Assembly: GCA_018715645.1 (NCBI GenBank)
Contig: DVLE01000029.1
Span: 1 to 45,584, forward strand
DNA from: Candidatus Merdisoma merdipullorum
GTDB taxonomy: Bacteria > Bacillota > Clostridia > Lachnospirales > Lachnospiraceae
DNA length: 45,584 bases
Reading direction: 5' to 3'
Translations under genes and position numbers: made by a program
Part shown: one piece after another, positions 15,229 through 24,975 of the stretch
Numbering within the stretch: position 1 is the first letter of the stretch
Layout: each line of letters begins with the position of its first letter
The notes under the pieces: model-generated
The model's input: the letters and a program-made list of their open reading frames with translations, nothing else
Told to the model about the DNA's origin: nothing
Databases searched by the model: none

Positions 15229-17649
15229 ATGGATACATCTTTATCATGGATTAAAGCATACGTGCCGGAATTGGATGTTACGGCACAGGAATATACCGAC
15301 GCAATGACGCTTTCCGGAACGAAGGTGGAAGGTTATAAGGCTCTGGACGCGGACCTGGACAAGATCGTGATCGGTCAGATCTTGAAGATTGAGCGGCATC
15401 CGGATGCGGATAAGCTGGTGGTCTGCCAGGTGGATATAGGAAAGGAAGAACCGGTTCAGATCGTGACCGGAGCGCCGAATGTAAAAGAAGGCCAGAAAGT
15501 TCCGATCGTACTGGACGGCGGCCGCGTGGCAGGAGGCCATGACGGAAAGCTGACGCCGGGCGGCGTGCAGATCAAGAAGGGAAAGCTCCGCGGCGTAGAG
15601 TCAAACGGCATGATGTGTTCCATCGAGGAGCTTGGCCAGACGAGAGAGCTGTTTCCGGAGGCTCCGGAATATGGAATCTATATCTTCCCGGACGACGCCA
15701 GGGTAGGGGAGAGCGCGATTAAGGCTCTTGGATTGGACGATGTGATCTTTGAGTATGAGATTACCTCCAACCGGGTGGACTGCTACAGCGTGCTTGGCAT
15801 CGCAAGGGAGGCGGCGGCTACCTTCCGCAAGAAGTTTGTGCCTCCGGTTGTGAACGTGAAGGGATCCGGCGGAGATGTGAACGATTACATCCGTGTAGAT
15901 GTGAAGGACGCAGATCTTTGCCCCCGCTACTGTGCGAGAGTGGTAAAGAATATTAAGCTTGGACCGTCTCCGAAGTGGATGCAGCAGAGACTGGCGGTCA
16001 ACGGAATCCGTCCGATTAATAACATCGTTGATATTACAAACTACGTTATGGAAGAATACGGCCAGCCTATGCACGCCTATGACTTGGATACGATTTCCGG
16101 ACATCAGATCCTTGTACGCCGGGCGGAGGAAGGCGAAAAGTTCGTAACCCTGGACGGCCATGAGCGTACGATGGATGAGAACGTGCTGATGATCTGCGAC
16201 GGCGAGAAGGCCATCGGCATCGCCGGGATCATGGGAGGCGAAAATTCCATGATTACCGACAACGTAAAGACAATGCTGTTCGAGGCGGCCTGCTTTGATG
16301 GGGTAAATATCCGTCTCTCCGCAAAGCGTATCGGCCTCCGCACAGACGCTTCCGGAAAGTTTGAAAAAGGCCTGGATCCAAACAACGCCCAGGCGGCTAT
16401 CGATCGTGCCTGCCAGCTCGTGGAGGAGCTTGGCGCGGGAGAGGTCGTGGACGGCATGGTGGATGTCTACACAGGGGTAAAGGAGCCTGTAAGGGTGCCT
16501 TTTGACGCAGAGCGAATCAACGCTCTCCTTGGAACGGACATCAGCAAAGAGCAGCAGCTCGCGTACCTGAAAATGGTGGAGCTGGAATATGACGAGGCTG
16601 CAAACGAAATCGTTGTTCCCACCTTCCGCCAGGACGTCAAATGCCTTGCGGATCTGGCTGAGGAAGTGGCGCGCTTCTATGGGTATGACAATATACCCAC
16701 CACGCTTCCGAAGGGAGAGGCGACGACCGGAAAGCTTCCGTTCAAACTCCGTGTGGAGGCTGTGGCGAGAGACATTGCGGAGTTCTGCGGCTTCTCTCAG
16801 GGTATGACCTACTCCTTTGAGAGTCCGAAAGTATTCGATAAGCTGCGGCTGGACGCGGACGATCCGCTCAGAAAGGCGATTAAGATCGCGAATCCTCTGG
16901 GAGAGGACTTCAGCATCATGCGCACCATTTCCCTGAACGGAATGCTGACTTCTCTGGCTACCAACTACAACCGCAGAAACAAGAATGTACGTCTCTATGA
17001 GCTGGGAAATATTTATCTTGCGAAAGAACTCCCGCTGACGGAGCTTCCTGACGAGCGGATGCAGTTCACCCTCGGTATGTATGGAGAAGGCGATTTCTAC
17101 AGCATGAAAGGCGTTGTAGAGGAGTTTTTTGATAAGCTGGGTATGAAAAAGCGTCCCCACTATGATCCCCAGGCAGGCAGAAACTATCTGCATCCGGGAC
17201 GCCAGGCAAATATCTGGTATGACGGAAAGCTCGCAGGCTATCTGGGAGAGGTACATCCTGCGGTAACAGATACTTACGGAATCGGAGAACGCGTATATGT
17301 GGCGGTTCTGGATATGCCGACGGTGACAGAGTTTGCCACCTTTGACCGCAAATACGAGGGAATCGCGAAATATCCTGCGGTTACCCGCGATATTTCCATG
17401 ACGGTTCCCAAAGACGTACTGGCAGGACAGATCGAGGAAGTCATCGAGCAAAAGGGAGGAAGCCATCTGGAAAGCTACCAGCTCTTTGATATTTACGAAG
17501 GCAAGCAGATCAAGGAGGGCTATAAGTCCATGGCTTATTCTATCGTATTCCGCGGTAAGGATAAGACCCTGGAGGAGAACGACGTGGCTTCCGCAATGAA
17601 GCGGATCCTGAAAGGTCTGGAAGGCCTGAAGGCAGAGCTGCGGCAGTAA
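15229..17649 (+). CDS. pheT: Phenylalanine--tRNA ligase beta subunit
   Basis: The 806-residue PheT contains, in order, an EMAP/OB-fold tRNA-binding domain (about residues 40-150, KIERHPDADKLVVCQVDIG), the B3/B4 editing domain (residues 210-385), the B5 DNA-binding-like domain (about 410-480), a class II-like core and a C-terminal FDX-ACB anticodon-binding domain (about 713-805, from KYPAVTRDISMTVP). It starts 15 bases after pheS with a GGGGAGAAG ribosome binding site, so both subunits come from one mRNA controlled by the T-box. A strong hairpin terminator follows at 17708. Confidence 0.97.
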   Translation: MDTSLSWIKAYVPELDVTAQEYTDAMTLSGTKVEGYKALDADLDKIVIGQILKIERHPDADKLVVCQVDIGKEEPVQIVTGAPNVKEGQKVPIVLDGGRVAGGHDGKLTPGGVQIKKGKLRGVESNGMMCSIEELGQTRELFPEAPEYGIYIFPDDARVGESAIKALGLDDVIFEYEITSNRVDCYSVLGIAREAAATFRKKFVPPVVNVKGSGGDVNDYIRVDVKDADLCPRYCARVVKNIKLGPSPKWMQQRLAVNGIRPINNIVDITNYVMEEYGQPMHAYDLDTISGHQILVRRAEEGEKFVTLDGHERTMDENVLMICDGEKAIGIAGIMGGENSMITDNVKTMLFEAACFDGVNIRLSAKRIGLRTDASGKFEKGLDPNNAQAAIDRACQLVEELGAGEVVDGMVDVYTGVKEPVRVPFDAERINALLGTDISKEQQLAYLKMVELEYDEAANEIVVPTFRQDVKCLADLAEEVARFYGYDNIPTTLPKGEATTGKLPFKLRVEAVARDIAEFCGFSQGMTYSFESPKVFDKLRLDADDPLRKAIKIANPLGEDFSIMRTISLNGMLTSLATNYNRRNKNVRLYELGNIYLAKELPLTELPDERMQFTLGMYGEGDFYSMKGVVEEFFDKLGMKKRPHYDPQAGRNYLHPGRQANIWYDGKLAGYLGEVHPAVTDTYGIGERVYVAVLDMPTVTEFATFDRKYEGIAKYPAVTRDISMTVPKDVLAGQIEEVIEQKGGSHLESYQLFDIYEGKQIKEGYKSMAYSIVFRGKDKTLEENDVASAMKRILKGLEGLKAELRQ

Positions 17650-17707
17650 GTAGTATACGTGCAGAAATAGATAGTGGAAAGTCTGGCCTGAGATCAGGGC
17701 GAGATGT

Positions 17708-17739
17708 AAAAATGGGATGCGCAACGCGTCCCATTTTTA
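17708..17739 (+). terminator. Intrinsic terminator of the pheST transcript
   Basis: A 14-bp stem (17708-17721 with 17725-17738, one G-T pair) with a CAA loop. The A-rich 5' arm and T-rich 3' arm make it able to terminate in both directions. Confidence 0.85.
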
Positions 17740-17843
17740 TAGTCGCAAAAGGAGCTTCTTCTTTCCAAGCGAAAGACTGTATGATAGAATGAAGAAAAAG
17801 TTAAGGTTTGGCCATACGAAGAACCGGGAGGGAAGGCGACGAA

Positions 17844-18815
17844 ATGAGAGAGAGAATGAGAGTGGGAATTGTAGGAGCGGGAATGACAGTTCCCTGGTTT
17901 TTGGATGCGGCGGCTCTGATTCCGGAAATGGAAATAGGAGCGCTGTTTGCGAGGAAGGAAGAAAAGCGCAGGGAGCTTTGCGAAAGATACCAGATACCGG
18001 AAGCTTATGACAGCTATGAAAAGCTGCTGGCGGATGCTTCTCTGGACGTGCTGTATCTGCCCCTGCCTAATTCTTTGCATTACAGTTTCACAAAGCAGGC
18101 CCTTGAGGCAGGCAAGCATGTGATCCTGGAAAAGCCGTTTACGGTAACCTATGCGGAGGCAAAGGAACTTGCCGATTTGGCCAGGGCAAAAGGATTGATT
18201 CTTTTTGAGGCCATCACAAACCAGTATAATCCCAACTATGAAAAGGTGAGGGAACTGCTGCCGGGCCTTGGAGACATAAAAATCGTACAGCTTAACTATT
18301 CTCAGTATTCCAGCCGCTACGACGCTTTCAAGCAGGGGATTGTCGCCCCGGTTTTTGATGCAAAAAAGGCAGGCGGCGCTCTGATGGATCTGAATGTTTA
18401 TAACATTCATTTTGTGACAGGGCTTTTTGGCGAGCCCTCCGGCGTTCATTATTATCCGAATATGGAGCGTGGCGTGGATACTTCCGGCATCCTGATTCTG
18501 GAGTACCCCACATTTCAGTGCGTCTGCATTGCCGCAAAGGACTGCGGAGCGCCCCTGTCTGTGAATATTCAGGGAGACAAGGGCTGCATATTCAGCCATT
18601 CCAATGCAGGACGCTTTGAAGAATTTTCTTATCAGGAAAATAAAAAAGAAAGCGTACCCTATGCTCTTATTAAAGAGGAGCCCATCTTCTATGATGAACT
18701 GCGTGCGTTTGCAGATTATTATGAAAAGAAAGACATGGAGGCGTTTCAGAAACGCCTGGACCAGAGCCTTCTTGTCATGCGGATTCTGGACAGAGCCAGA
18801 GGCATAGAGAACTGA
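17844..18815 (+). CDS. Gfo/Idh/MocA-family NAD(P)-dependent oxidoreductase
   Basis: The N-terminal Rossmann fold opens with VGIVGAGMTVPWFLDAA (residues 7-23), and the family signature EKPFTVTYAEAKEL lies near residues 95-108, with the catalytic Lys in EKP. The C-terminal domain includes GGALMDLNVYNIHF, corresponding to the substrate-binding (D)xxxxxxH region near residues 178-190. Relatives oxidise sugars, inositol or dihydrodiols; the substrate here cannot be told. I start at ATG 17844, 12 bases after GGAGGG; ATG 17856 is an alternative. It stands alone between the pheST terminator and the convergent GNAT gene. Confidence 0.9.
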   Translation: MRERMRVGIVGAGMTVPWFLDAAALIPEMEIGALFARKEEKRRELCERYQIPEAYDSYEKLLADASLDVLYLPLPNSLHYSFTKQALEAGKHVILEKPFTVTYAEAKELADLARAKGLILFEAITNQYNPNYEKVRELLPGLGDIKIVQLNYSQYSSRYDAFKQGIVAPVFDAKKAGGALMDLNVYNIHFVTGLFGEPSGVHYYPNMERGVDTSGILILEYPTFQCVCIAAKDCGAPLSVNIQGDKGCIFSHSNAGRFEEFSYQENKKESVPYALIKEEPIFYDELRAFADYYEKKDMEAFQKRLDQSLLVMRILDRARGIEN

Positions 18816-18841
18816 GAAAGGGGACACAGAGCCCATTTTAT

Positions 18842-19333
18842 CTATAGTTCATGATAGTAAGGACAGATGTCTTCATAATGTCCGTCCTTCATCCGGAAAC
18901 CTCCCGGAATGACGCCAAGCTGGGTAAAGCCAAGGCGTTCATACAGATGTCTGGCGTGGGTATTCGTCCGCACGACGGCGTTGAATTGAAGAATGCGAAA
19001 ACCGAAAGCCTTCCCCTGCGCGAGACAGTCCAGCACCAGCTTTTCTCCGATATGCAGGCCGCGGAAGGCTTTGCTTACCGCGTAGCTGGCGTTGCAGATG
19101 TGGCCGCAGCGGCCGACGTTGTTGGGATGCAGGATGTAAAGTCCCAGAATCTGATCGGAGTCGGGGGCTTCTGCGACTCCGCAGAAGGTCTGTTCCGCGA
19201 AAAACGCAGCTCCGGTCTGCCGATCCAGCAGCTCCGTCTGCGGGAATGCGATACCGTCCTCTACAACTTCGTTCCATATAGAGATCATAGCCTCCAGATC
19301 AGATTCTGTATAAGCGCGTACCAGGATGTTCAT
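18842..19333 (-). CDS. GNAT-family N-acetyltransferase
   Basis: The 163-residue product begins ILVRAYTESDLEAMISIWNEV, a typical GNAT N-terminus, and has the acetyl-CoA-binding motif A as FRGLHIGEKLVLDCL near residues 92-106 (R/Q-x-x-G-x-G/A variant with RGLHIG), followed by FNAVVRTNTHARHLYERLGF, the motif B region. The acceptor is unknown. An AAAGGA ribosome binding site lies upstream of ATG 19333. It is convergent with the Gfo/Idh gene (26-base gap between stops) and divergent from corA. Confidence 0.88.
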   Translation of the reverse strand: MNILVRAYTESDLEAMISIWNEVVEDGIAFPQTELLDRQTGAAFFAEQTFCGVAEAPDSDQILGLYILHPNNVGRCGHICNASYAVSKAFRGLHIGEKLVLDCLAQGKAFGFRILQFNAVVRTNTHARHLYERLGFTQLGVIPGGFRMKDGHYEDICPYYHEL

Positions 19334-19487
19334 AAACGTGTAGTCCTTTCTGACAGGCAGTATGCCATTTTTGATTTTTAGTATAACTCTGCGGGAAGAA
19401 TCCTGTCAACTGAGCAATCTTTTCCTTTACCCCGGCGGCAAAACGGTATAGAATAGAACAGGAAGCAAACAAACATGGGAGGGCGTT

Positions 19488-20423
19488 ATGTTTTTTTCGA
19501 TTCACGACAAAGAGATTCGCGAGATTACGCTGGAGCAGCTCGATGAGCATGACATCTGCGTCGGTTATCTGTCGCTGGATGAGCTGCGTAAATGTTATAA
19601 AGAGCTGGGGCTCTCCGAAGTGGCGGTCAAGGACTGCATGACGGACTTCACGCATTTCCGGACAAGCATCGACGTGTATGACGAGTTCAGCTTCGGCATG
19701 ATCAATATTGTAGATATTTTGAATTTGAGCAGCAGGAGAAACCGGATTGGTTTTTTCATCAAAAAGAATCTGTTTATTATGGTGAAGATTATAGACAAGG
19801 ATGATAATATCCGCCAGATGTTCCTGGACGCTATTGGCCGTTTTCGTCAGAATGCGACGATGGAAAAGGTGATTTACGGGGTGCTGGAGCGTCTGCTTTC
19901 CAGTGGGAACAGAGGCCTTGTTATGACAGAACGCCAGATTATCGCCATGGAGCGGGAAGTGGTGGGAGGAAAGACGGACAAGGAGCTGAATACGGAGATC
20001 TTCGATCTGCGGAACCGCCTGTCTACTCTGAAAAACTATTACGAGCAGCTTATCGACATCGGAGAAACCCTTCAGGAAAATGAGAACGATTTGTTTGAGG
20101 AGGAGGATCTGCGGTACTTCAAGATTTTCACGGATAAGTCGGAACGTCTGAGCAACAATACGCAGCTTCTATGCGACAATCTGATTCATCTGCGGGAGGC
20201 TCTGGACGCCACGCTGAATTATAACTTGAACAATACGATGAAGCTGTTTACCATGGTGACGATTATCTTCCAGCCTTTGACGCTTATCGTAGGCTGGTAC
20301 GGCATGAATTTTACGAATATGCCGGAGCTTGGGTGGAAATTTGGCTACCTCTATGTGATTATTTTGAGCGTCATCGTGGTAGGAGGCATTCTGTATTACT
20401 TTAAGAAAAAGAAATATATGTAA
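19488..20423 (+). CDS. CorA-family divalent cation transporter
   Basis: The large N-terminal cytoplasmic alpha/beta domain with a long helix (residues 1-245) is followed by two C-terminal membrane segments. The first ends in the family pore signature YGMNF (GMN near residues 272-274), and the C-terminus is short and basic (YYFKKKKYM). The GMN loop here is followed by TNMPELGW, close to the usual MPE. The protein is expected to form a pentameric Mg2+ (or Co2+/Ni2+) channel in the cytoplasmic membrane. GGGAGGGCG precedes ATG 19488. queA follows 12 bases after the stop, so the two may be co-transcribed. Confidence 0.93.
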   Translation: MFFSIHDKEIREITLEQLDEHDICVGYLSLDELRKCYKELGLSEVAVKDCMTDFTHFRTSIDVYDEFSFGMINIVDILNLSSRRNRIGFFIKKNLFIMVKIIDKDDNIRQMFLDAIGRFRQNATMEKVIYGVLERLLSSGNRGLVMTERQIIAMEREVVGGKTDKELNTEIFDLRNRLSTLKNYYEQLIDIGETLQENENDLFEEEDLRYFKIFTDKSERLSNNTQLLCDNLIHLREALDATLNYNLNNTMKLFTMVTIIFQPLTLIVGWYGMNFTNMPELGWKFGYLYVIILSVIVVGGILYYFKKKKYM

Positions 20424-20435
20424 GGAAATGAAAAG

Positions 20436-21461
20436 ATGAAAACGAGTGATTTTTATTATGAACTTCCCCAGGAGCTGATCGCGCAGGATCCGCTGGAGGA
20501 TCGGAGCAGTTCAAGGCTCCTGGTGCTGGACCGGAAGACGGGAGAGATGGAACACAGAGTATTCCGGGACATTAAAGAATATCTGCGGCCGGGAGACTGC
20601 CTGATTGTGAACGATACAAAGGTAATCCCGGCCCGGCTTATGGGCGTTAAGGAGGATACGGGAGCTGGCATCGAAGTGCTTCTCCTGAAACGAAAGGCGG
20701 ACAATGTCTGGGAGACACTTGTAAAGCCTGGACGAAAAGCGCGCCCTGGCGCACGGATTGTGTTTGGAGACGGACTTCTGAAGGGAGAGGTTTTGGAGAT
20801 AGCGGAGGAGGGCAACCGCCTGATACGCTTTGAATACGAGGGAATTTTTGAGGAGATTCTTGATAAGCTGGGACAGATGCCACTGCCGCCCTATATTACT
20901 CACCAGCTAAAAGACAGAAACCGCTATCAGACCGTATACGCAAAGCACGATGGCTCGGCGGCCGCGCCTACGGCCGGACTTCATTTTACGCCGGAGCTTT
21001 TGAAGGAGATTGAGGAAAAAGGGGTAAAGCTTGCTCATGTAACCCTCCATGTGGGACTTGGAACCTTTCGGCCGGTCAAGGTAGAGGATGTCGCGGAACA
21101 CCATATGCACTCGGAATATTATGTGGTGGAGGAAGAACAGGCAAGGCTGATCAATGAGACGAAAGCGGCCGGAGGCCGTGTAATCTGCGTGGGAACCACG
21201 AGCTGCCGAACACTGGAGTCGGCTGCGGACGAGAACGGGACGCTGCATCCGGGAAGCGGGTGGACGGACATCTTTATTTATCCGGGCTACCGGTTTAAGA
21301 TCATGGATGGACTGGTGACGAACTTTCATCTGCCGGAATCCACGCTTTTGATGCTGGTGTCTGCTTTTGCGGATAAGGAAACCATCATGAAAGCCTATGA
21401 GGAGGCTGTGAGAGAAAGATACAGGTTCTTTTCTTTCGGAGACGCCATGCTCATCCTGTGA
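20436..21461 (+). CDS. queA: S-adenosylmethionine:tRNA ribosyltransferase-isomerase
   Basis: QueA moves the ribosyl part of SAM onto preQ1 in tRNA to give epoxyqueuosine. Family markers are [26 protein letters not shown] at the start (read as FYYELP and IAQDPLEDR), [10 protein letters not shown] near residue 60, [17 protein letters not shown] near residues 171-187 and [14 protein letters not shown] near residue 202. The 341-residue length is standard. No tgt, queF-like or preQ1 riboswitch is visible nearby, so the rest of the queuosine pathway lies elsewhere. Confidence 0.97.
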   Translation: MKTSDFYYELPQELIAQDPLEDRSSSRLLVLDRKTGEMEHRVFRDIKEYLRPGDCLIVNDTKVIPARLMGVKEDTGAGIEVLLLKRKADNVWETLVKPGRKARPGARIVFGDGLLKGEVLEIAEEGNRLIRFEYEGIFEEILDKLGQMPLPPYITHQLKDRNRYQTVYAKHDGSAAAPTAGLHFTPELLKEIEEKGVKLAHVTLHVGLGTFRPVKVEDVAEHHMHSEYYVVEEEQARLINETKAAGGRVICVGTTSCRTLESAADENGTLHPGSGWTDIFIYPGYRFKIMDGLVTNFHLPESTLLMLVSAFADKETIMKAYEEAVRERYRFFSFGDAMLIL

Positions 21462-21551
21462 CACAAAAATTATATGTCTGAAAATAAATTTTCTGTTTTT
21501 TTGAGATATAATTGGGAAAACAGAAGACATCTGGGATGGGAGGAAAGAGGA

Positions 21552-22385
21552 ATGCAGAAGATAAAACTGATCGCCCTCGATCTGGACGGAACGACGCTTG
21601 ATGAAAACAGCCGCCTTTCTGAGAGGACGAAAAAGACACTGGAACGGGCGGCGGAGGCCGGAATTTATCTGGTGGTGGCAAGCGGACGGGCGTATACGTC
21701 CCTGCCCTCCGATGTGATGGACATGAAAGGCATAACTTATGCGATCACATCGAATGGGGCGGCCGTCTACGATCCGGGAAAGAGGGAGAGAAGTTTTGCG
21801 TATCCGATGAACCGGTATAAGGTAGAAGCACTTTTGGAGCTTCTTGAGGAGGAGCCAGAGACGGCTTTTGAGGTGTTCTGGCAGGGCATTCCTTATACGT
21901 CCCGGAGTTATCTGGAAGATCCCGAAAGCTATGGAGCACCTTCCAGGGCGGTTCCCTATCTGCGGCAGACGCGGACGCCTGCGGAGGACATCTTTGCGTT
22001 CGCCAGAGAGCATGCGGATGAACTGGACGCTCTTGATATTATTTGTCCGGGGCCTCTTGATAAAGCGGAATGGATAGAAAAAGTCAATGGTTTGGGCGGG
22101 CTGTATCTGACGTCCTCTACGCCGCATTTGCTGGAACTTTCCGGCGAGGAGAGCGGAAAAGGGGCGGCCCTTCGGGAAACGGCCGCCCGTCTTGGCGTCA
22201 GTCCGGAGGAAATCATTGCCTTCGGAAACGCGGAAAACGATATTGATATGCTTCGCTTCGCGGGGATGGGCGTCGCTGTGGCGAACAGTCCGGAAAATGT
22301 AAAGCGCCATGCGGACCGCATCGCTCCGGCCAATACCGAGGAGGGAGTGGCTCAGGTTTTGGAAGAAATCCTGTTCAAATCCTGA
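21552..22385 (+). CDS. Cof-type HAD-IIB phosphatase
   Basis: Motif I is ALDLDGTTLDENS (residues 8-20), motif II the Ser in VASGRAY near residue 42, motif III the Lys in GKGAALRE (about residue 203) and motif IV FGNAENDIDML near residues 225-235. The large C2B cap lies between motifs II and III. The family dephosphorylates sugar phosphates and related metabolites. I chose ATG 21552, preceded by GGGAGGAAAGAGG, over an upstream start that lacks a ribosome binding site. The last 34 bases overlap the 3' end of aroA, which runs in the opposite direction. Confidence 0.9.
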   Translation: MQKIKLIALDLDGTTLDENSRLSERTKKTLERAAEAGIYLVVASGRAYTSLPSDVMDMKGITYAITSNGAAVYDPGKRERSFAYPMNRYKVEALLELLEEEPETAFEVFWQGIPYTSRSYLEDPESYGAPSRAVPYLRQTRTPAEDIFAFAREHADELDALDIICPGPLDKAEWIEKVNGLGGLYLTSSTPHLLELSGEESGKGAALRETAARLGVSPEEIIAFGNAENDIDMLRFAGMGVAVANSPENVKRHADRIAPANTEEGVAQVLEEILFKS

Positions 22386-23635
22386 TAGAAGGCCGGGTAA
22401 GAAATGTTTACGCATTCCGCGCCCTGGATCCTGGTCTCGCCGTCCGCGTTCAGGGCAGCGATGGCAAAGGACATGGCGATCCGGTGGTCCAGATGACTGT
22501 CTATGGCGGCTCCCCGCAAGGGGCGGCCGCCTTCTATGATCAGACCATCGTCAGTGGCCGTGACGTTCGCTCCCATGGCTGCAAGGTTTTCCGCCATGGC
22601 GTCGATCCGGTTTGATTCCTTGACTTTGAGTTCCGCAGCGTCCCGAATTACAGTCGTGCCTTCTGCGAAGCAGGCCATAACGGCGATGATGGGCAGTTCG
22701 TCGATGAGGGTAGGAATCAGTTCCCCTTCGATAACACAGCCCTTCAGAGAGGAACTGCGGACCAGCAGATCGGCGGAGGGCTCTCCGCTTTCTTCCTTAT
22801 AGGGAAGGAGCGTTACATCCGCGTTCATCATACGGCAGACGCGTAGGATTCCGTCACGGGTAGGGTTGACGCCTACGTGTCTGATCAGCAGCTCGGAGTC
22901 CGGCGTAATACAGGCTGCCGCGATAAAGTAGGCGGCGGAGGAGATGTCTCCGGGAACGAGAATTTTCTGACCGGAAAGTCTGGGCCGTGGTTCGATGGTG
23001 GCCGTTGTCCCCTCTGTTTTGATGCTGGCGCCGAAAAGGCTGAGCATCAGCTCAGAATGGTTGCGGGAGAGGGCGGGTTCCGTGACGCTGGTGGGACTGT
23101 CTGCGTAGAGTCCGGCCAGAAGAATCGCGGATTTTACCTGAGCGGAGGCAACCTTGGTGGTATAGTGAATACCGTGAAGCGGCCGTCCTTCTATGCAAAG
23201 GGGAGCGCAGCCGTTTCCGCCAAGGCTCGTGATAGAAGCGCCCATCTGAGTAAGCGGTTCAATGATGCGTCCCATAGGACGCTTTTGAATGGACGCGTCT
23301 CCTGTCAGCGTCGTCTCGAAGGTCTGACCACTTAAGATGCCGGAGATGAGGCGCGTGGTTGTTCCGCTGTTCCCGGCGTCCAGAATCTCCGAGGGGACGC
23401 TTAGTCCGTCAAGCCCTTTTCCGTGGATGGTGATTTGCTCCGGGGTCTCCTCGATAGAAATGCCGAGGCGGCGGAAGCAGTCTATCGTAGAGAGGCAGTC
23501 GGCGCCTCTCAGAAAATTTTCTACAGTTGTGATACCCTGAGCCAGAGAGCCGAACATTACGGCCCGATGAGAGATAGACTTGTCTCCGGGTACGGTGATT
23601 TCTCCTCTTATTCCTTTGATGCGTGTAAATTTCAT
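22352..23635 (-). CDS. aroA: 3-phosphoshikimate 1-carboxyvinyltransferase (EPSP synthase)
   Basis: AroA joins PEP to shikimate 3-phosphate in chorismate synthesis. The N-terminal VPGDKSISHRAVM holds the conserved Lys and Arg ligands; the LDAGNSGTTTRLI signature lies near residues 86-98, and the second signature LKVKESNRIDAMAENL near residues 336-351. The C-terminal DHRIAMSFAIAAL completes the fold. The 427-residue size is normal. It lies 38 bases downstream of tyrA in the same direction, preceded by AAGGAGT, so tyrA-aroA form an aromatic amino acid operon. The 3' ends of aroA and the HAD gene overlap by 34 bases. Confidence 0.97.
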   Translation of the reverse strand: MKFTRIKGIRGEITVPGDKSISHRAVMFGSLAQGITTVENFLRGADCLSTIDCFRRLGISIEETPEQITIHGKGLDGLSVPSEILDAGNSGTTTRLISGILSGQTFETTLTGDASIQKRPMGRIIEPLTQMGASITSLGGNGCAPLCIEGRPLHGIHYTTKVASAQVKSAILLAGLYADSPTSVTEPALSRNHSELMLSLFGASIKTEGTTATIEPRPRLSGQKILVPGDISSAAYFIAAACITPDSELLIRHVGVNPTRDGILRVCRMMNADVTLLPYKEESGEPSADLLVRSSSLKGCVIEGELIPTLIDELPIIAVMACFAEGTTVIRDAAELKVKESNRIDAMAENLAAMGANVTATDDGLIIEGGRPLRGAAIDSHLDHRIAMSFAIAALNADGETRIQGAECVNISYPAFYQDLNRISSKT

Positions 23636-23673
23636 AAAGCAGAATACTCCTTCTGGTTTTTGCGAATGTTTTT

Positions 23674-24771
23674 TTACCGTTCATAGATGGTGTAGCGGTA
23701 TTTCCGAAGCAGAGCCACGGCTTTGTGATAGGCTTCCTCGTCATACAGCTCTACCCGGAGAACGGCTTCCTCAAATTCCCGGTTGTGGACGATGCCGATA
23801 TTACGCAGGCTGATGCCGCCGGACGCAAGAATCGTCGCGAGGGTGGCGATGCCTCCGGCCTCGTCTACCATGTCGCAGTAAAAGGCGTATACCTTTTTGA
23901 GAGGGCCTGAGGAGGCGTCGGGAATAGAATTCCGATACTCTCTGGCGGCGGCGAAGAAATCATGAATCTTAGCGGAATCTTTTTGGATCAGCTCCTGCCG
24001 CAGAGTTTCCAACTGCCCCTGGTAATGCTCCAGGGCCTTTAAAATGTTGGAGGAATTGGTCATGCAGATCTGCTCCCACATCTCCGGCGAGGATGAGGCG
24101 ATTCTGGTAATATCCTTAAAGCCTCCGGCTGCGATCTGCTTCATCAGTTCCTGGGGGCTGTCCAGATCCTTTACCAGCTCTACCAGAGAGGAAGCAATTA
24201 GATGCGGAAGATGACTGACACAGCCAGTGATAAAGTCATGCTGCCGGTAATCCAGCACAAGAGGAATCGCTTTCAGAGAAGCCGTGAACGCGGTAAATTC
24301 CTCTGCGATTCCGGCCGGAAGGTCTTCCCCCGGCGTAATGATATAGTAAGCGTTTTCGATCAAATGCGGTTTGGCATTCTCATAACCTGTTTTTTCAGAC
24401 CCGGCCATTGGATGACCGCCGATAAACTGTCCGGTAAGTCCGAGGGCTTTGACTTTTTCGTGAATGTCGGTCTTGGTGCTGCCCACGTCCGTCAACAGAC
24501 AGGTTTTTGGCAGAAAGGTCTTAAGTTTTTCAAGATAACGGGCGTTGGTGGCTACGGGAGCGCAAAGATAGATAAGATCGCAGGAAGCAAACTCCTGATC
24601 TACGGCCTGACAGGCCAGATCTACGTCGCCTTCCCGAACAGCTTTTTCCAGTGTGTCACGGCTTCGCATGTAGGCCATGATACGAATCTGAGGGTGGTAC
24701 ATTTTAATCGCCTTGGCGATGGAACCGCCGATCAGTCCCAGGCCTATAAATCCAACACTTTCTATCTTCAT
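23674..24771 (-). CDS. tyrA: Prephenate dehydrogenase with C-terminal ACT domain
   Basis: The NAD-binding motif GFIGLGLIGGSIAKAI is at residues 7-22, followed by LTDVGSTK and the GGHPMAGSEKTGYENA segment (near residues 118-133) with the conserved catalytic His, and FITGCVSHLPHLIA. Residues from about 290 to 365 form an ACT domain (IGIVHNREFEEAVLRVEL), suggesting feedback control by Tyr. I start at ATG 24771 because AAGGAGT lies eight bases upstream and the upstream extension is not conserved-looking. A sigma-A promoter for this gene is at 24809-24837. The protein makes 4-hydroxyphenylpyruvate from prephenate. Confidence 0.95.
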   Translation of the reverse strand: MKIESVGFIGLGLIGGSIAKAIKMYHPQIRIMAYMRSRDTLEKAVREGDVDLACQAVDQEFASCDLIYLCAPVATNARYLEKLKTFLPKTCLLTDVGSTKTDIHEKVKALGLTGQFIGGHPMAGSEKTGYENAKPHLIENAYYIITPGEDLPAGIAEEFTAFTASLKAIPLVLDYRQHDFITGCVSHLPHLIASSLVELVKDLDSPQELMKQIAAGGFKDITRIASSSPEMWEQICMTNSSNILKALEHYQGQLETLRQELIQKDSAKIHDFFAAAREYRNSIPDASSGPLKKVYAFYCDMVDEAGGIATLATILASGGISLRNIGIVHNREFEEAVLRVELYDEEAYHKAVALLRKYRYTIYER

Positions 24772-24808
24772 AGCAATACTCCTTTTCAGCCATATCTTCT
24801 GAGTTTCT

Positions 24809-24837
24809 AGTTTAAGGTTTTTCCGGAAAAAAGTCAA
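24809..24837 (-). promoter_or_regulatory. Sigma-A promoter for tyrA-aroA with a palindromic spacer
   Basis: On the - strand TTGACT (24832-24837), 17 bases, TAAACT (24809-24814). The spacer holds TTTTTCCGGAAAAA (24818-24831), a perfect 14-bp palindrome. The intergenic stretch 24772-25099 otherwise holds the divergent promoter of the EF-G-like gene, an AT-rich middle, and no gene that I can support. Confidence 0.6.
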
Positions 24838-24975
24838 TGCTTTCTTGATTTAAAGTGGGAAAGTAAAAAGCGAAGCGCCAGGACAAAGAACAGGAGCTGA
24901 GCTGGCTTGATGTGCATAATAGAGAAAAAAATAACAAAAACGGACGTGAAATCTTGTCAAAATTGTATAAAAGGC

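Noticed and set aside
15601-17724. Long open frame on the - strand opposite pheT
   Set aside because: It mirrors a fully conserved synthetase gene; composition is a codon-shadow type and no ribosome binding site or family is seen.
22877-23335. Open frame on the + strand opposite aroA
   Set aside because: aroA is complete with both signatures on the - strand; the + frame is a shadow.
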